From Glycine soja (taxonomy: Eukaryota; Streptophyta; Magnoliopsida; Fabales; Fabaceae): a stretch of 64,000 nucleotides of DNA. Where the stretch lies: assembly GCF_004193775.1 (NCBI RefSeq), contig NC_041021.1, positions 37,769,718 through 37,833,717 on the forward strand, written 5' to 3'. Positions 36,184 to 48,771 of this stretch are shown piece after piece. The translations under genes were made by a program, and so were the position numbers. The notes beneath the pieces were generated by a model, which saw nothing but the letters and a program-made list of their open reading frames with translations, searched no databases and was not told the origin of the DNA. Numbering within the stretch: position 1 is the first letter of the stretch; each line of letters begins with the position of its first letter.

Positions 36184-37560
36184 TTAGTGTTGAGTGAAGG
36201 ATGACTTGTTGTTGTTGAATTGACTTAACCAGTTTTTGACAGCTTTACCTTTGGCAATGAAGCAGCCATTGTTCTTCCTATCAACCTTCAACGGACTCCC
36301 CATTTTGACCATCATCTTCTGAACCAACACTCTCACCGGCGACTCTCCTCTGACACTGCTATGCTTTCCCAACCCACAAACCACCGTAAATTCCGCAGGA
36401 ACTCCATAATTGGAATCATTCAACCTTCTTCCCATCTCCTCCAACCAAAGCAACACGATCAAATACGCCGAAGCCAAGTGAAATCCATGCAAGTCCAACT
36501 TGACCTCCGAAGAATCCCACACCATGACCTCCTCCAATATCCCACAAGACCCCAACAACAACAACTCCCTCACCACCATCCCCTCCCCTCCTTCCAAACC
36601 CTCCTTCAATTCTGAAATCGACAACAACGCCAATTTGCTCAAGTCCCTCGTCATTCTGGTAATACTAGGGCAACTATTAGAGACGGAATTGTAAGTCCTG
36701 ACAGAAAACGGAACACCCGAATTGCTCATCCTCCGAAGCCACCTCACCATCTCCACGTGCTCCCCGTGAATGCCGTAAGTCGAAAGAACCATGTTGTAAC
36801 AAACGGTGTCAACAGCAAAGCCATTCCTCTCCATTTCATCCACCACTCTATTCATATCATTAAACAAACCCAACCTTCCGTATCCATACACAATGGACTT
36901 GTACTCGAAGCCCGAAGGTTGAAGCCCAAGAACCAAATCCTCGGCCTCACGGGGTCTATCCATTAAACATAAGCCGCTCACCATGTACTGGTAGGCCCTG
37001 CGTTTCACGTGAAGGGAGGAGGAAGTGCGGACAAGGTTATGGAGGTAACCAAAAGCGGCGTCGAAGGCGGTGTGGGAGTTTCGCTTGGAGTGTGAATCGA
37101 TGAGTTTGCCGTAGAAAAGAACGAGGTCGCGTTGGCGTGATTGTAACCTGGAACTGGCGTCGGAAATGAGGGATTCGGATTGGGCGTGGTGGCCGAGACT
37201 GTGGAGGAGGGCGGCGAGTTCGGCGACGGTGGTGGGGTTCCAGGAGAACCATGGGGCTTGGCTGATTCCCGTGTAAAGCTGCGAGGCGAGGGGAGAGAGG
37301 TGGGGGTAGGAGGTGGAAGGGGAGAGGAGGTGGGAGAGAGTGCTGAGAACGACGGATTTGGGAGAAGCTAGTAGGAACCTACGAATGAGGTTGTCGGCGG
37401 TGGCGGAGGAGGTGGTTAGCTTTGTAAGGAATCGTTGGCCTTGTTTGGTTAGCGTGCAACGCGCTTGCAATTGGGGACGAGGTTGTTTCAATTTCCATGA
37501 CAAGGACAGTGTTTCGTGAGGACACTGCTGCTGCCCATTCCCCAACCACACTCTCATCAT
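36184..37560 (-). CDS. Pentatricopeptide repeat protein with C-terminal SMR domain (At2g17033-like)
   Basis: Intronless 458-residue RNA-binding protein, probably targeted to plastid or mitochondrion. The N-terminus (1-50) is basic and serine/threonine-bearing without an acidic run, consistent with a transit peptide. PPR-like helical repeats run from about 120 to 300: YQYMVSGLCLMDRPREAEDL (190-209), YKSIVYGYGRLGLFNDMNRV and CYNMVLSTYGIHGEHVEMVR. The C-terminus carries a small-MutS-related domain with LDLHG at 355-359 and GLGKHSSVRGESP from 396; in SMR domains these match the LDxH and TGxGxxS motifs. PPR-SMR proteins are few in plants and act in organelle RNA processing or plastid gene expression. 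Tandem ATGs lie at 37560 and 37557; the first was taken. The frame is intact, and the lack of introns is normal for the family. Confidence 0.93.
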   Translation of the reverse strand: MMRVWLGNGQQQCPHETLSLSWKLKQPRPQLQARCTLTKQGQRFLTKLTTSSATADNLIRRFLLASPKSVVLSTLSHLLSPSTSYPHLSPLASQLYTGISQAPWFSWNPTTVAELAALLHSLGHHAQSESLISDASSRLQSRQRDLVLFYGKLIDSHSKRNSHTAFDAAFGYLHNLVRTSSSLHVKRRAYQYMVSGLCLMDRPREAEDLVLGLQPSGFEYKSIVYGYGRLGLFNDMNRVVDEMERNGFAVDTVCYNMVLSTYGIHGEHVEMVRWLRRMSNSGVPFSVRTYNSVSNSCPSITRMTRDLSKLALLSISELKEGLEGGEGMVVRELLLLGSCGILEEVMVWDSSEVKLDLHGFHLASAYLIVLLWLEEMGRRLNDSNYGVPAEFTVVCGLGKHSSVRGESPVRVLVQKMMVKMGSPLKVDRKNNGCFIAKGKAVKNWLSQFNNNKSSFTQH

Positions 37561-38625
37561 CCTCTTCCCCGCCGCACTCGCACTATAACTGACTATTCTT
37601 TCAACTCATTTATCCTGAAAATAAATAACTTCTTTGTCTCCAAATCTTTTCATTTCATGGATTGCACACTAAGACATTTTTCAATTATGTTATTATAATT
37701 TATAAAGCAAATACACATGTACCCATGTGGTCAAGGCAATGTAATAGCCTATTTTTGTGAGCTTTTAACCAGTTTTTATGAGCTTAGTCCACAATCACAA
37801 TTCATCATGACTGGGTCATATTAAAAAATTTGCATTTAATTTGGGTTAAGGCCTACATTTCATTAGACAAGTCTGGCACTCCCATTGTCATGGCGTTGAT
37901 ATGCCGTTTTTATTTTATTTTATGAAAACCCGAAATATTTCCTCACTTTAATAACTCTAAATTCAAAAATATAAAATTTTTTAGTTAGGAGATTTTGTGT
38001 AGAATAAAAAAAGAAAATACTTTATCATGGGTCTTGCTAATAAGTGTACTGAAGACATTGATTAAGAAATTAAAAGAAAAAAATTGATGTAAAATCATAG
38101 AAGAACAAAAACAAGCATGAATAGTACATTTTTATGAATGCTAATAAAAAACTATTTATTTAGTTTTTTTTTAATTCTATTTTTTGATAAACTAGTGTGC
38201 TTAAAGCAATTATTAACATTGGTCTTTTATTATAAGTATTTTTTTTTTCGATTGATGAATTTAAAACTATGACCTGCAAGAACCTCTCTTGTTCCATTAT
38301 GGGAACTCCTTTAGATTTATATGTTAAATTTATCAAATTTGTTTCCATGAAATGAATATGGACTATGATTAAATTATTTCTCTCTTATTTTAATTTTTTT
38401 TCTTCTGAAATAGTGAGTGATTGTTACTATTATTTTTTTGAGAAATAAATTACATATGGAGGCAAGTCCCTACTAAACAGGAGAGATACTATTTCAAAGA
38501 ATCACAATTACTACTAACAAATTTACTAGACAGTGGCGTGTGACGTTAACAGCAATTTACATTTACGCGAGGATTCCACTCTCTGTATTTCTGACACAAG
38601 CTGTGTTGTGTCTCCTTTGGTGAGG
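37561..38625. other. Divergent promoter region between PPR-SMR and DCAF8 genes
   Basis: About 1.06 kb separates two divergently transcribed genes. It is AT-rich with no coding sequence I recognise, and holds both promoters. I found no convincing TATA box for either gene. Confidence 0.5.
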
Positions 38626-41600
38626 ATGAACAAGAGGAAGGCGCTTCCAGATCTTTGCAATCGAGAAGTCGGCCACCTATCCCCCAGAAATTTCGCTCTC
38701 CGTCTTGGCTCTTCCGAGGTCCCCACACTTGTCCTAACTCTCTTTCTTTTTCCTTCTCGTCAAGGCTATTATTTCATTTTTGTTTTCGCCATCTCATCAA
38801 TTTTAGGATCTTGTCCTTCGACTTCAATTACTGAGGAATCTGCAAAAGCACCGAGGTTGTGTCAACGCTGTGAGCTTCAATGCAGATGGTGACATTCTGG
38901 TCTCTGGTTCCGATGATTGTGGGATTATTCTCTGGGACTGGGAAACTGGCCGCATTAGACTCTCCTTCCATTCTGGTCATTCTAACAATGTTTTCCAGGC
39001 CAAGATCATGCCTCACTCTGATGATCGAACCATTGTCACCTGTGCTGCCGATGGACAGGTCTAGTTTTATTAATCATTCTTAGATTATTGTTTTTTCTTA
39101 ATTGTGTCAATTCTATATTATAGGTGAGACATGCTCAACTTCTTGAAAATGGACGAGTCGAAACTAAGTGTCTGGCCAAGCATCAAGGAAGGGCTCATAA
39201 GTTGGCTATTGAGCCTGGTAGCCCTCATATTTTTTATACCTGTGGTGAAGATGGATTAGTGCAGCGTGTGAGTCATTCATTTCTTTCCTACTTTTTTTGT
39301 TATTTTATTTATTGTTTATCCTCTCACTAAGTGTTTTCTTTTGACAGTTTGATCTGAGAACTGGGGCTGCAACAGAACTTTTTACATGCCAGCCAATCAA
39401 GGATAGGTGGAGTTACATGCCAGTCATCCATCTTAATGCAATTGCAATTGATCCAAGGAACCCTAATCTCTTTGCGGTTGCTGGCTCTGATGAGTATGCT
39501 CGACTTTATGATATTCGCAAGTATAAATGGGACGGATCAACTGATTTTGGTCAACCAACCAACTTCTTTTGCCCTCCACACTTGATTGGCGATCAGCAAG
39601 TTGGAATAACAGGCTTGGCCTTTTCTGAACTAAGAGAGCTGCTTGTGTCATACAATGATGAGCTTATTTATCTTTTTACCCAAGATATGGGTTTGGGACC
39701 AAACCCCCCTGATCCTGTGTCTCCTAAATCTATGAACAGTGATGCAAGTGAAATTGGATTTAGTCATGGATCTGTGTCATCTCAATCCAAGATGGATGCT
39801 GATGAGAAAATCACCCCACAAGTTTTTAAGGGACACAGGAATTGTGAGACGGTGAAGGGTGTTAACTTTTTTGGACCTAAATGTGAGTATGTGGTGAGTG
39901 GGTCAGATTGTGGTCGGATTTTCATATGGAAAAAGAAAAGTGGTCAGCTTATTCGTCTCATGGAAGCAGATAAGTATGTTGTGAACTGCATTGAGTCTCA
40001 TCCTCATACAATGGTTCTTGCCAGCAGTGGTATTGAGCATGACATCAAGATATGGACTCCAAAGGCCCTCGAGAAAGCTACTTTGCCCAAAAATATTGAG
40101 CAGGTATGAATTCAGTCTTCTTGACTTAATTATTGCGAGTCAGAACTTAAAAGCACAGAATGATATTATTACATGTGGACGATGCCTTTTATGTGTAGAA
40201 GCTAGTTATGTGTTTAAATCTTACTGGGAGTTTCTATAAAAACTTCATATATATAAAATATATTATAGCATACTATAATATATTATCATAAGAACCCAAA
40301 TACATATTGTGAAGATATCATCCAAAGCTTTTTCTGGCCCTGATTCCTCCATCTGCCCCTAGCTGTCCCTCAATCTCAATCAGTCGAAAGCCAAAAGTCT
40401 GATGTTATATTGTCATCTAAAGCATAAATTCAATTCTTTGCAAATTCTGGACCCTTATCCACCCATTACTATTTAATGATGGATCCTCTGTGAATTGTGA
40501 TTTGATTCTTACGTTCGATGTGATTCAGAAATGCAGCCATGTAGATTGCATGCTGAATTGTTTTTGGTCCTGGATCACACTGAATCCTATCCTGGGTTAA
40601 TTGCTTGAATCACAGAAAAATTGCATGTTTCTGTGCTCTGAACCAAGTGGATTATGCCTAATCTTAAGTTAGATTGTGTGCAACCTTGTTAGGAACCCAT
40701 ATTAGAAAATAGAAAGATGGCATTTCTTGATTATAAAAGAACTGAAAATAGGAGAGATAACCCTCCCCTCCAAGGGTTTGCCCTTCACAAAGAGCAAAAC
40801 TCAGTTCTCAAATGATGCAAGATAGAATGCCTCTTCCCTTACATCCTCCTCCTATTTATTTTCCTCTCAAATCCCCTCTAACTGACTAACCCTTCTACTA
40901 GCTATCCAAGTTTTATGTCATTGAGGTCAAAGTTGTACTTTTCAATGCTTACTATCTAGTTCAGTTATTGCTAAGGGCCAAGGCAATATTCAATAATTTT
41001 GGCTGAGAGGAGGAATATGTGCTAGCAAAGGGATATATGAAGAGCGATTTATTAAAGATTATGGTGTTAAGGGCCAAATATTTATATTTTATGTCAATGT
41101 GCTGGGCGTGATATGAAATCCTAGGTAGGAACTATTAAAATATGATGGCTGTTAGAATATCTCTTCTGTGAATAATTTTTTTTCCCAAATTAGTTTTGTG
41201 GTTGGAGCTCATGAAATAATCTCCATAAAGGAAAAAAAAAAAACTGTTTTTCTGAGTTCTCTGGTCAGGACAGTTCATTTGGGGATTCTTGGTGGAGAAG
41301 TGTTTGAAATAGTAGACTGAACTGGACCTTTTGGAGTTTTGACCATGATAACTGGGAACTAATTCTGGCATCAGCACATTTAAGACCTTGTAAAACTCTA
41401 GAGTTTGAACACAAAAATTGGCAGATTTAATCGGATGAATTGTGGAATCATTCCTGAAACACTATCACAGACCTAAGCCCTGTCAAAGAGTCTCCTCCTT
41501 CAGCCAAATCTGTCATTCCTCCTAAGTTAACGCACCATGAATCAGAAATCTGTCAAATATCCTATTTAAGAAATACACATAACTGCCTTACAGCATATCA

Positions 41601-42704
41601 TATGATTGTCCAAGGGTTACTGACCGCAACACATAACTATTCTATCAGAATTAATAATTGTTTTTATTGAGAACCATTGTGAAACTTCTGAACCAGTACT
41701 GACTTGGTTGGAACATTTCACATTTGGATAGTATGGCAAATTGGCAAGCTTGTATGCTGCCACATCATTATAAGGCTGTGTGATTTGTCTTGTCTGGAAA
41801 ATGAGTAAAACTGGTACTAGTCAGAGGCTTGAAAATGCTGCCTGAGGGGAGCTGGGTGGATCCTCAATTGGGTGCATTATTGTGAATGCAAAGCATGATA
41901 AATGATTTGTCACAAACGATTTTATGAAAGAGCATGGTATACATTTTTAAACATTTATCTACCTAAGATATTTACTCTGATTTAAAAAACTTCTACTAAA
42001 AGAAAAATTTTCATATGCTGGTCTAGGAAAGTCATAGGAGTACATGATTTTAACTCTGATACTGGTCTGTTATTGTTAAATGATAAATCAGAGAAAGATT
42101 GATATTTTTGTTACATGATCTGCTTAAGCAGCAGAGGAACTTATTTCTCTGCTGGTACTTCTTTGAAGAGGGTTCATGTGTTTGATCATATTCATTGGTT
42201 TACAATTGGTGGTGGCTATGATGATGATGATGACAATATTATGTTTGATGATGACTATGAAGTTGATATGTCTGACAATGATGATGATGAGGAGGAGGAG
42301 GATGATGATGACGATGATGATAATGATGACAATTATAGCGGTTATATCAATGATTAAGATTGTGATGATGTTGATGAGAACTATGGTGTTGATGATCATA
42401 ATAATAATCAAATGGCAAGGATGATAATTTTGGTGGTGGTTGTAATGATGCAAATTGATGAAAATTTTGTGTCCGACAGAAACCGAAGGCTAAGGGCTGG
42501 ATGTACCGGATAGCTTATCCTGAAGACCTGATGCAACTGATTTCACTTCCAAGACGAAGGGTCAGGACAGAAAGCAATGGAGAAAACTCATCCACAGATC
42601 GAGACCTTCTACAGTTGATATTGACATTCAATGCCAATAGTGACAGTTCTAACGAAGATGATGACGATGGTGATACAGCCAGCCAAGACGACTTGTTCAG
42701 TTAG
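38626..42704 (+). CDS. DCAF8: DCAF8-type WD40 protein (CUL4-DDB1 substrate receptor; ABD1-like)
   Basis: Likely substrate adaptor of a nuclear CUL4-DDB1 ubiquitin ligase; the Arabidopsis relative ABD1 is, from memory, a negative regulator of abscisic acid signalling. Exons: 38626-38718, 38807-39058, 39124-39267, 39348-40103, 42480-42704; the joined frame gives 489 residues. WD repeats are visible: KHRGCVNAVSFNADGDILVS then GSDDCGIILWDW; HIFYTCGEDGLVQRFDLRTG; LFAVAGSDEYARLYDIRKY; EYVVSGSDCGRIFIW; VLASSGIEHDIKIW. FDLR and YDIR are the DxR ends that contact DDB1. The last exon gives the family C-terminus (YRIAYPEDLMQLISLPRRR) and an acidic tail. Intron 4 is long (2,376 bp) and ends in a GAT-rich microsatellite zone. 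ATG 38626 precedes the conserved MNKRKALPDL start. Confidence 0.95.
42217..42410 (+). repeat. GAT-rich microsatellite in DCAF8 intron 4
   Basis: Imperfect (GAT)n and (GATGAC)n runs with an inserted GAGGAG block fill the stretch 70-260 bp upstream of the last exon's acceptor (42479). It is open in all sense frames over parts of its length, which explains an 80-codon Asp-rich frame at 42115-42357. That frame is not flanked by convincing splice sites and is treated as repeat. Confidence 0.8.
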
Positions 42705-43740
42705 TTGAGAGTTACACCTTGGTCAAAACTTGGCCCTTCTAAGAAAAATGTTAGCAATTGTAAATAATATAGGATTAACAATTACTGTTGGCTGGAATAT
42801 TGCATAGTATGTCTAAACAATATTCTACATACAATTGTGCTAAAATTTATTTCTTGTCATTTTTTTTGAGTTTCTGCTTATTCTGCTCACAGGTTTTTAG
42901 TTATTTTTTAATGTGTGACGTGTGTTTATTTTTTGTACTGAGTTATCCGTAGATGATGGGAATAATGAGTTACAGCACTAAGCATTTTACCTCTTGAGTT
43001 GAGACGTTTAAGTTAATATTAGGTATTTGAAAGTTATTTATCTTAATTTGAATTAGATTTATGAGAAAATTGTACTTTTCCGCAAAATTTGTTGCATGTT
43101 TAACATTCAGATATATTGACATTTCTAGGTGTGCACCTCTGTACACATGTTTTCCAAAGGGATAAATGGCATTTTCTTTCTCGATTATTGTGTAGTATGT
43201 GATATTTTGATTTTTTAATATTTATTTTAGTATTAAATCATTTCCTCATTTCCACAAAAAAAAAAAAAAAACTCGAGAACTTCCTCCAATCTAGCCATTC
43301 TTTTCCGCAAATTTTCTACTATGGTTCTAATTTCATCTACTTTTTGTTCCAATGTATCCACAAGATCAGACGTTTTTGCCATTGTAGAATTCTCCAGCCG
43401 GTCTCAAGCTGTTTCCCTTCCTTTGGATCCGACAGGTTGGACTAAAATGATAGAACACTGGAATTTGAAACTTAGGCACACTAGTTGCATTAGAAAAATA
43501 CAATAGAAGTTGTTTCAGAGATGTAACAACTTCTACAGAGAGAATAACTGTCTAAAGAATTGCCAATACACACCTCTGGCCACTTTTTACTGCTTCCTAG
43601 AGGGTATTTTGTTGCATGAACTTTACATATAATTGTTCACCATCATACTATGCATACAATACTTGGTTCTTAATTACATAACTGAACCTAGTTCTGTAAA
43701 AAAAAAAAACATGAACCTAGTAAGTGTCTATCATCACGTC

Positions 43741-44765
43741 TAGGAGTGAAAATAAATTTTGCTAGGCCTAAGCTTGACCTGAATTAAAAATAAATGGCAT
43801 GATCCTGGCCTGATTATTTGTCAAAAGTCTTTTTAAAGGTCTGACATGACTTATAAACCTGTTTAAGGGCCTACTTTGATAATTTGTCATTATACTTTAT
43901 TTTTCATTTTGATACATTAAGTTTTAAAATTTTTATTTTGATCTTTTATGATTTTGGAAAGTTTCATTTTAATTTTTTATGTTTTTCAAAGTTTCATTAT
44001 GGTCATTTCTTTCATTTTTCATTAAAATGTTAGTGTTCCGTTAATGTTTTAAATTTTGAAATAATAAATTATTTTAACTGTTATTATCTTAAATTAGTTA
44101 TCTTACTTATATTTAGTGCTTCATCAAAATTAAAAAATATAAATAATATGGATATTAAGATTTGAGTTTAATACCTATGCACACGGTCATTAATCACAAA
44201 TCATCGCTTGAATTACTTTAAGATAATTATTTTAAGAATCAACAAATTTATTATATATGATAAGTTGTGATTAGATGAGCGTATGTATAACTTTTTTTTC
44301 TCTCTTAAGATTTATAAGAGTTTAATCTTATTTGTTTATATTTTTTTGTTGGTGAAATCTTACTTAGTTATATGATATAAACATATTTTTAAGGTTTAGT
44401 CTCACATTATGATAACTTAAACGTATTTTGTAATAAGACATTGATGTTTCAATAAACTTATAATTTTAAGTTTGATTCTTTATATAAGTCAACATTTAAA
44501 AAGATAAATAAACATAAAATTTAATACATTATAGAAAATTTAATATAATAATAATTATTATTATTATTTAAATATTTTTAAATAAGTCGATCTGGTAGGC
44601 CTACAAGACTTTTAAATGGCCTAAAGTTTTATCTTTTTTTATTAACAAGACTTTAATTAAAGCTTTGGTTTGATTTATTTTCTAAAAAAGTCTGATCTAA
44701 TCTAGACCTAATATAGGTTAGATAATAAGTTCCTATAAAAAATAATTTGACTTATTTTACTCCTA
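43741..44765. mobile_element. Non-autonomous hAT-like element with 8-bp target duplication
   Basis: The ends are near-perfect inverted repeats: 'taggagtgaaaataaa' at the left and 'ttattttactccta' at the right. Directly outside lie 'atcacgtc' (43733-43740) and 'atcacatc' (44766-44773), matching at 7 of 8 positions, the hAT duplication length. The 1,025-bp body has no transposase. Its inner part (about 43880-44040) repeats 'ttttgat/atctt' text like a nested half foldback element. Confidence 0.75.
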
Positions 44766-45395
44766 ATCACATCAGACACGTTAAATGAAAAGTAAGACAT
44801 CAAACATTCTCTTACTAATATCTTCTTTTTGTTATTAGTTGAAATTTATAAAAAAAAATCACTAATTTTAGTATGTATGGGATTGTTGATAACCTTTTTG
44901 AGTTTGACCCATTTAAAGTGGATAAAGTTTGCAAGAGTTAAATAAATAATATCAGTCCTTAAAAAAATAAATTAGTATTTAATATTCAATTAATTTATGA
45001 TTTTTTAATGCATATGTACATATTGATTATTTATTTTCTTCATTATCGATTAAGATTACTTACTTTATCATCTAAAGTTAAATTATGTTGTTACTGGAAA
45101 TATAAATTAAAATTTTATAATTTATCAACTTCCATTTATAAATTTGAATTCTTGTTCTAAGAAAATAAAGTTTGCATTTATTATTATTTTTCATTTAATT
45201 AGAATGCATAAACAATATAAAAATGTTTCATATTATCACTCAATCACCAAATTAAAAAAAAATTATAGATTGTTATGTAAGATGGCTGACTTTTATAGTT
45301 AATGGTATAAAAATCCTCCCACTTATAAGATATAAAATTAAATTATGTTTTTCTTTTCATTTTGTCGATTTTATACCTGTTTTGTAGATTCTTTA

Positions 45396-45852
45396 GAGTA
45401 TGTTTGGATAGAGAATTTTAATCAGGAAATAATTTATCAGATCATTTAAATTTCTGTAATCTAGAATTCAATCCATTGTTTGGATGTTTTTTGTGAAGAA
45501 TTTAAAATTTTAGAATTTTAAAATAGAATTTTAAACAACTAAAAATTTGGAATTTCAATTTCCTTCTCAAATGTGAGAAATTGAAATTCTCTTCTCACTG
45601 TCTTCTCCAAGAAACAAACACCGTATGAAATTGTGGAACATCGTTCGGGCCTCAGAACGTAAAGGAACACGTATAACTAGTACACCAATCATATATTTTC
45701 TTTTTTTCATTCATTTTTTTCACCCTCATAATTTTAACTTTTTTTTATTCAAACACAAAATTTTGAAAATAAAATAATTTCAATTGAAGTATTTGAAATT
45801 CTTAGAATTTAAAATTTCTCAAAATTTTAAATTTCTCCATCCAAACACACTC
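45396..45852. mobile_element. Tourist-like (PIF/Harbinger) MITE with TTA duplication
   Basis: The left end 'gagtatgtttggatagag' and the right end 'tccatccaaacacactc' are imperfect inverted repeats. TTA stands outside both ends (45393-45395 and 45853-45855), the target preference of Tourist/PIF elements. The 457-bp body is non-coding and AT-rich, with 'gaattt' and 'aaattc' runs in inverted relation. Confidence 0.75.
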
Positions 45853-46860
45853 TTAATTAAATTATTTTAATATTTTATTTTTAATTAATTGTCTAAAAAA
45901 ACATTTCAATTTCCTTAACGACTTAAACCACTATATTTCACTGTACCAAAAGCCACTACATTACAAAAATTTAATTAATATTAAATATAATTAAATATTG
46001 ACTAATTATTGAAAATTAAATAATAGAATTAAATATTTCCATTAGCTAAATTTAAAGACATAATTAAATATTGAATATAATTATTAAAAAAAATTAAATA
46101 ATATAATTAAATATTTAAAAATTATTAATTAAAATATTTAATATAGTAAATAAATATTTAGCAATTATTAAAAAATTAAAAATATAACTAAATATTAACC
46201 ATTTATCAAAAAAATAATTAAATATTTCCATTACCTAAATTATTTTTTATCGTTTTTAAATTATTATTTTTAAAATTTATATTTGCATCATCAATAAAAA
46301 TAATATTTTAAAATAATTTTGAAAAAAATTAAGTAAAATGTACTCATCATGTGAATATTTTTTAGATTGTCATTCAATTATAATTAACATTTATGATAAG
46401 TTTTTAAATTTTATAATAATTGATTTTAAAAATATAAATTTATAATTACTTGATAATATAAAGAATTTTAAAAACATGTACTCATACCTTTTATATATTT
46501 TAATATATGTATGCACAATAAGAATTAATGAATGCTGATGAATGTGCAATTCTCTTAAAAAAATCTACATCGAGTATGTGGAGGTGTTTTATTAAAATAT
46601 TTTTAACATTAGTTTTTATACACTGTTAATGAAATACTTTTATAATATTAATTAATAAAAAGCTAAAATACAGTTTTAAAATTTATTATTCTAAAAATTT
46701 ACAAATTTATTAATTTGACAATATGTGATTAAAAGTACATTGTAATTAAATTCATATTATTAATGAAAAAATAAGAGTGGTATAGAAAAAAAAAATCTAA
46801 TTGATTAAAAATGAATTGTGACTCCACCTCTGGCCTCATCTGATATTTTATTTATTATTT

Positions 46861-46868
46861 TATATATT
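46861..46868 (+). promoter_or_regulatory. Possible TATA box of the DNL zinc-finger gene
   Basis: The sequence 'tatatatt' lies 78 bp upstream of the chosen ATG (46939), a sensible TATA distance. The region is AT-rich, so a chance match is possible. Confidence 0.35.
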
Positions 46869-46938
46869 TTGCGGTGTTATTGTTACGATATTTTGTGGTA
46901 TTGATGGTTGGGTATGAGAAGAGAAGACAATTTGATTG

Positions 46939-48771
46939 ATGATGGAAACGTTGGCCACATCTTCTTCTGCAACTCTTCCATCTTCTTCTTCTCCCTTTTC
47001 TATATTCCCTTCAAGAAGAACTTCCCTTTCTCCTCCCAAGACTCTCCAATTTCGTTTACCCTCCTCCAAGCGTGTGTATTCTTTTCACTTTCCCTTTTCT
47101 TTTCTGCATCAGTTTTCTTCAATTTTGTGATTTTCTTTTTTCAGGTGATGATGCTCGCGATTCAGACTCTAACCAAAACAATCTTCCTATTCTCAGTGAT
47201 CGCTGCCTCTCCCTTTCCCCTCTTTCCAAAGTACGTCGTTTTCCTTTCCCAAAATTTCAACTTCAATTCATTTCTGCAACTGACTTATCCCAAATTCAAA
47301 AGGGTCATTTGCATTCCTTGTAATGGACACAATAAATTTTTTCTTGTTTTCTAGTTTTTTTTTGGTCTAAAAGAAAAAATAATAATTCAATTGTGTTATT
47401 CCTTTTCCAAATTTATGCTTCGATGCATTTCCATCCCTAACATAGCTGAAATTTCAAAGGGTCAATTACTTATCGTTAAATGGTTGAAAACAATTGTTAT
47501 CATGAATATATTCAATTGCGTTATTCCTTTCCCAAAATCTGAACTTCAATGCATCGGTACCTAAAAGTGTCGATTTTCTTGCATCAGAATAGAGGAAAAA
47601 GTTTTGTTTTTGGGTCATGAAAGTTAAGTAATTCTGATTAGAATTTGTGGGGTCAGGATGCTGCGATGGGGCTGGTGCTGAGTGCTGCAACGGGCAGAGG
47701 ATGGACCACGGGTTCAGGGATGGAAGGCCCCTCTGTTCCTGCAGTTGGTAGGGATAGCGAATCTGGGACGGGGAACATCTCCACTTTCCCATGGTCTCTC
47801 TTCACAAAATCCCCTAGGAGAAGGATGCTGGTGGCTTTTACTTGTACCATCTGTGGCCAGCGAACTACAAGGGCTATTAATCCCCATGCTTACACTGATG
47901 GCACTGTTTTTGTGCAGGTAACTTTTTTTTTTTTGTTAATCTTAACCTCCGCCATATCACGTGTCTCAATAATTTTCTTGGGCTGAATTTGGAAACCAAT
48001 CCTAAACTTGTAGTACGCTGCAAAACCAAACCAATTCATGGTTTAATGAATTAACTGTGGTTAAACTGGTATGCGTGTAAATTAAATGAAACTTTATCTT
48101 ATATATAAAAATAAAGTGTGTATTGACAACATGTGTGCTGCTAGACTAGTGGTAGATGGCTTGCCACATATCGCAAAAACTCGAAAAGACAAGTTATCCT
48201 GCACAGCCAGCTTCAAGAATTTTTCAGTGTTAATACATTGAACTGGTTCATGGACAAATGGACTGGTTTGTGTGGTTCAATGGTTCTAATGCCGGTTTTA
48301 AATTAATGGTTTGATCAAACTGGGCAATGTCTTTTTCACGGTTGAACCTGTCAGACTAATTGGTGCACTCTGTTTTTTGAAAGATTGCCTTTTATTTATT
48401 CTATGTTAGACTAATTTGTTTAATACTAAAAAAATGAGTAATGTTATAACTTTAAATATATTTAATATTTTGATACATAATTTTATTGGCTTAATTAACA
48501 TGTGTATATGATATTTTCTTAACATTGTTGCATAGTTATGTAATATACATGAATGTACAACTTTAAAACTAGACTTGACAATTTTTTTTGTCATTGTTGT
48601 CAGTGCTGTGGATGCAATGCATATCATAAGCTCGTGGATCACTTGAACCTGTTTCAGGAGACAAATTGCTATTTGAATTCAAGTTTTAATTATAAAGGAG
48701 AAGGATGGGATGATCTTAAGTTCAGGTATATGGATGATAACGATGATGATGACATATTCCCCATTGCATAA
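46939..48771 (+). CDS. DNL-type zinc-finger protein (Zim17/HEP-like Hsp70 escort protein), plastid type
   Basis: Zim17/Tim15/HEP proteins keep organelle Hsp70 soluble and stimulate it. Exons: 46939-47071, 47145-47230, 47657-47917, 48604-48771; the joined frame gives 215 residues. Residues 1-45 are serine-rich, lack acidic residues apart from the early glutamate, and end with arginines, typical of a chloroplast transit peptide. The zinc finger spans about 130-180: C136 and C139 (FTCTICGQRTTR), then C161 and C164 (CCGCNAYHKLVDHLNLF), with D172-H173-L174 at the DNL position. The C-terminus is acidic (MDDNDDDDIF). Two ATGs stand in tandem (46939, 46942). Chloroplast rather than mitochondrial location is inferred from the transit-like N-terminus and resemblance to Arabidopsis At5g27280. 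Confidence 0.92.

Larger units (their letters stand above)
42705..46935. other. Gene-free spacer carrying two DNA-transposon remnants
   Basis: It includes the DCAF8 3' flank. A short frame at 43321-43506 matches nothing I know. Two non-coding elements are listed separately (43741-44765 and 45396-45852); the remainder is AT-rich. Confidence 0.5.

Noticed and set aside
42115..42357. Asp-rich 80-codon frame as an extra DCAF8 exon
   Set aside because: It is a GAT microsatellite within an intron; skipping it preserves the family's normal C-terminus and frame.
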